Below are positions 62,780 to 64,000 of a stretch of DNA of 64,000 nt, piece after piece; positions within the stretch are counted from its first letter, which is position 1; each line of letters opens with the position of its first letter. The translations under genes were made by a program, and so were the position numbers. This DNA is from DASYGT01 sp035999365 (lineage in GTDB: Bacteria > Actinomycetota > Actinomycetes > Mycobacteriales > Jatrophihabitantaceae): assembly GCA_035999365.1 (NCBI GenBank), contig DASYGT010000053.1, positions 1 to 64,000 on the forward strand. The letters run 5' to 3'. The notes under the pieces are model-generated. The model saw nothing but the letters and a program-made list of their open reading frames with translations, had not been told where the DNA came from and searched no databases.

Positions 62780-62821
62780 CGTTTTTCTCCTGTCAGGGCC
62801 GACGGACCGAGGGCACCCAGG

Positions 62822-63553
62822 CTAGCGACCCGCGTGGGCGTACTTCGGCTGCGGCAGGCCGCGGACCGCGCGAATGGTCACGTCGGTGCTCTCTGTCACC
62901 GTCAGATCGCCACCGGCAGCACGCACAGTGGCGGCAACGCCTCCCGGAATGTTCAGTGCGGTGTCCAGCGTCTTCGCCTCGCCGATGGCGATGACGTTGT
63001 ACGGGGCCGTGAGAGCGACGTTATCGATAGTGATGGCTCCAGGTTTGCCGCTGAAGGCGGTACTCGTGGTGACCCTGTCGCCGCCGAACTGGATGGCCTC
63101 CGCACCGGCACCGCGCAGCTCCTCGATGACGTCGAGCAGGTCCTCCGGCGTCAGCGAGCCCTGGGGGTCGGTGATCGTCACCTGGACGCCGGGGCCTGCC
63201 GCCGGCAGCGTCCCCAGGAGCACACCGAGCGCCGCGGCATCCTGGATGGCCTGCTGTTTCGCCGCTGCGGCCTGGTCGCCGCTGTCCTGCAGGCGCCGCA
63301 CCGTTTGCTGGAGGTCGGCGATCTGCTGTCGCAGCCGGTCGCTGTGCGCACTCTGGTTGTCCAGAATTCCGATGAGGTCGTCGTCGCGCAGCGTGCTGAG
63401 ATTGTCCGACGTCGAATTGGCGTGCACCTGCACCGCTATCGCGAAACCCAGCACGGCGACCAGCACGCCGATGAGCGCGCCCGCGCGATGCCGGGCACCG
63501 AAGCGCCGGGGGTGGTCGTCGACGGCTGCCGCGCCGTCGCTGGGCTCAGGCAC
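62822..63553 (-). CDS. DUF881 family membrane protein (Rv1825-like)
   Basis: A 243-residue protein. A basic N-terminus precedes one membrane helix (near residues 26-44), a coiled-coil stretch (SDRLRQQIADLQQTVRRLQDSGDQAAAAKQQAI) and an outside DUF881 domain (GVQVTITDPQGSLTPEDLLDVIEELRGAGAEAIQ). The GTG at 63553 overlaps the Sbp gene stop by eight bases. The family sits near cell-division genes in many Gram-positives; role not known. Confidence 0.85.
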   Translation of the reverse strand: MPEPSDGAAAVDDHPRRFGARHRAGALIGVLVAVLGFAIAVQVHANSTSDNLSTLRDDDLIGILDNQSAHSDRLRQQIADLQQTVRRLQDSGDQAAAAKQQAIQDAAALGVLLGTLPAAGPGVQVTITDPQGSLTPEDLLDVIEELRGAGAEAIQFGGDRVTTSTAFSGKPGAITIDNVALTAPYNVIAIGEAKTLDTALNIPGGVAATVRAAGGDLTVTESTDVTIRAVRGLPQPKYAHAGR

Positions 63554-63878
63554 GGAACAGGTGCCGCCGGATCGCGGCGGCGTTGCCGAAGATGCGGATT
63601 CCCAGAACCACCACCACGGCCGTCGACAGCTGGCCACCGACACCGAGCTTGTCGCCGAGGAAGACGATCAGCGCAGCGACGATCACGTTGGAGATGAACG
63701 ACACCACGAACACCTTCGAGTCGAAGATGCCGTCCAACCGGGCACGCACTCCACCGAAGACCGCGTCGAGCGCTGCGACCACGGCGATGGGCAGGTACGG
63801 CTCGAGCCACGTGGGGACGGTCGGCCGCAGCACGAATCCCAGCACGACACCGGCGATCAAGGCCAGAGCGGCGATCAT
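63546..63878 (-). CDS. sbp: small basic protein, Sbp/DUF1290 family
   Basis: A 110-residue membrane protein with three hydrophobic helices; the core TWLEPYLPIAVVAALDAVFGGVRARLDGIFDSKVFVVSFISN is the family signature. Equal to Rv1824. It lies between two DUF881 genes with overlaps on both sides (ATGA at its start). Confidence 0.9.
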   Translation of the reverse strand: MIAALALIAGVVLGFVLRPTVPTWLEPYLPIAVVAALDAVFGGVRARLDGIFDSKVFVVSFISNVIVAALIVFLGDKLGVGGQLSTAVVVVLGIRIFGNAAAIRRHLFRA

Positions 63879-64000
63879 CGCGAGGTTCCCGTCGGCGTCG
63901 GCGATGCTGCATGCGCCAGACTCGGCAGCACGCCGGCATTGGCGGGCAGGTGCATCGACGTGTGTTCGCTGAAGCCGAAGCCGATGCCGTCCGCGCTCGC
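63875..64000 (-). CDS. C-terminal end of a second DUF881 family protein (partial)
   Basis: The last 41 codons of a minus-strand gene that begins beyond the window edge. The end ADGIGFGFSEHTSMHLPANAG has the DUF881 C-terminal pattern (GIGF ... LPA), and its TGA overlaps the ATG of the Sbp gene. The place equals Rv1823. Confidence 0.65.
   Translation of the reverse strand, partial: ASADGIGFGFSEHTSMHLPANAGVLPSLAHAASPTPTGTSR

Overview
This is a G+C-rich actinobacterial chromosome segment with no rRNA, tRNA, insertion sequence, phage or CRISPR visible. The taxon is inferred from gene content: a Pup-proteasome system with PafA/PafB/PafC, RbpA, GarA, FtsR, GuaB1 and a KstR-like steroid regulon point to an actinomycete related to, but outside, the mycobacteria. 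Lnt and Ppm1 are separate proteins, GarA carries a zinc ribbon instead of the mycobacterial phospho-motif, and a DUF5999 gene is present.

Region 1 (1-18150) is a steroid side-chain catabolism and uptake locus. It encodes two acyl-CoA ligases (one FadD19-like), EchA19-, FadE26/FadE27- (ChsE4-ChsE5), FdxD- and Hsd4A-like proteins, plus a nitronate-monooxygenase-like and an Old-Yellow-Enzyme-like flavoprotein. Five copies of a palindrome of the form TnnAACnnGTTnnA, the KstR operator pattern, sit in the promoter gaps. The hsd4A-like gene heads a tightly packed eight-gene unit: a lipoprotein binding protein with a long Gly linker, a fused LivH-LivM permease, two ATPases, a secreted Gly-rich envelope protein, a two-helix membrane protein with a C-terminal Cys/His cluster, and a 3alpha/20beta-HSD-like reductase. 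I infer an ABC importer for steroids or bile-acid-like compounds; no Mce4 genes are in the window.

Region 2 (18150-34900) is the Pup-proteasome neighbourhood: pup, prcB, prcA, pafA, pafB, pafC, tatC, helY, a DUF4333 protein and a 5'-3' exonuclease, in the same order as M. tuberculosis Rv2111c-Rv2090. It is interrupted by a Rieske lipoprotein, a SigL/RslA pair with a SigL-type promoter, and an alkane hydroxylase-rubredoxin-TetR unit. dop, mpa and a recognisable tatA are not present.

Region 3 (34900-53800) is mixed: amidohydrolase-lnt-ppm1, rbpA, a further acyl-CoA ligase, an AraC/VOC/UvrA-like cassette, HelR, a wax ester synthase/DGAT, a cation-efflux protein, GuaB1, a small HAD phosphatase and DUF5999.

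Region 4 (53800-64000) has AidB with TetR, Zur, gcvP behind a glycine riboswitch, and the block ResR-like MerR, bifunctional nuclease, FtsR, GarA, GcvH, DUF881, Sbp, DUF881, syntenic with Rv1832-Rv1823.

A recurrent signal is a -10 hexamer followed by exactly six bases and then ATG/GTG, suggesting many leaderless transcripts; it helped choose several starts.
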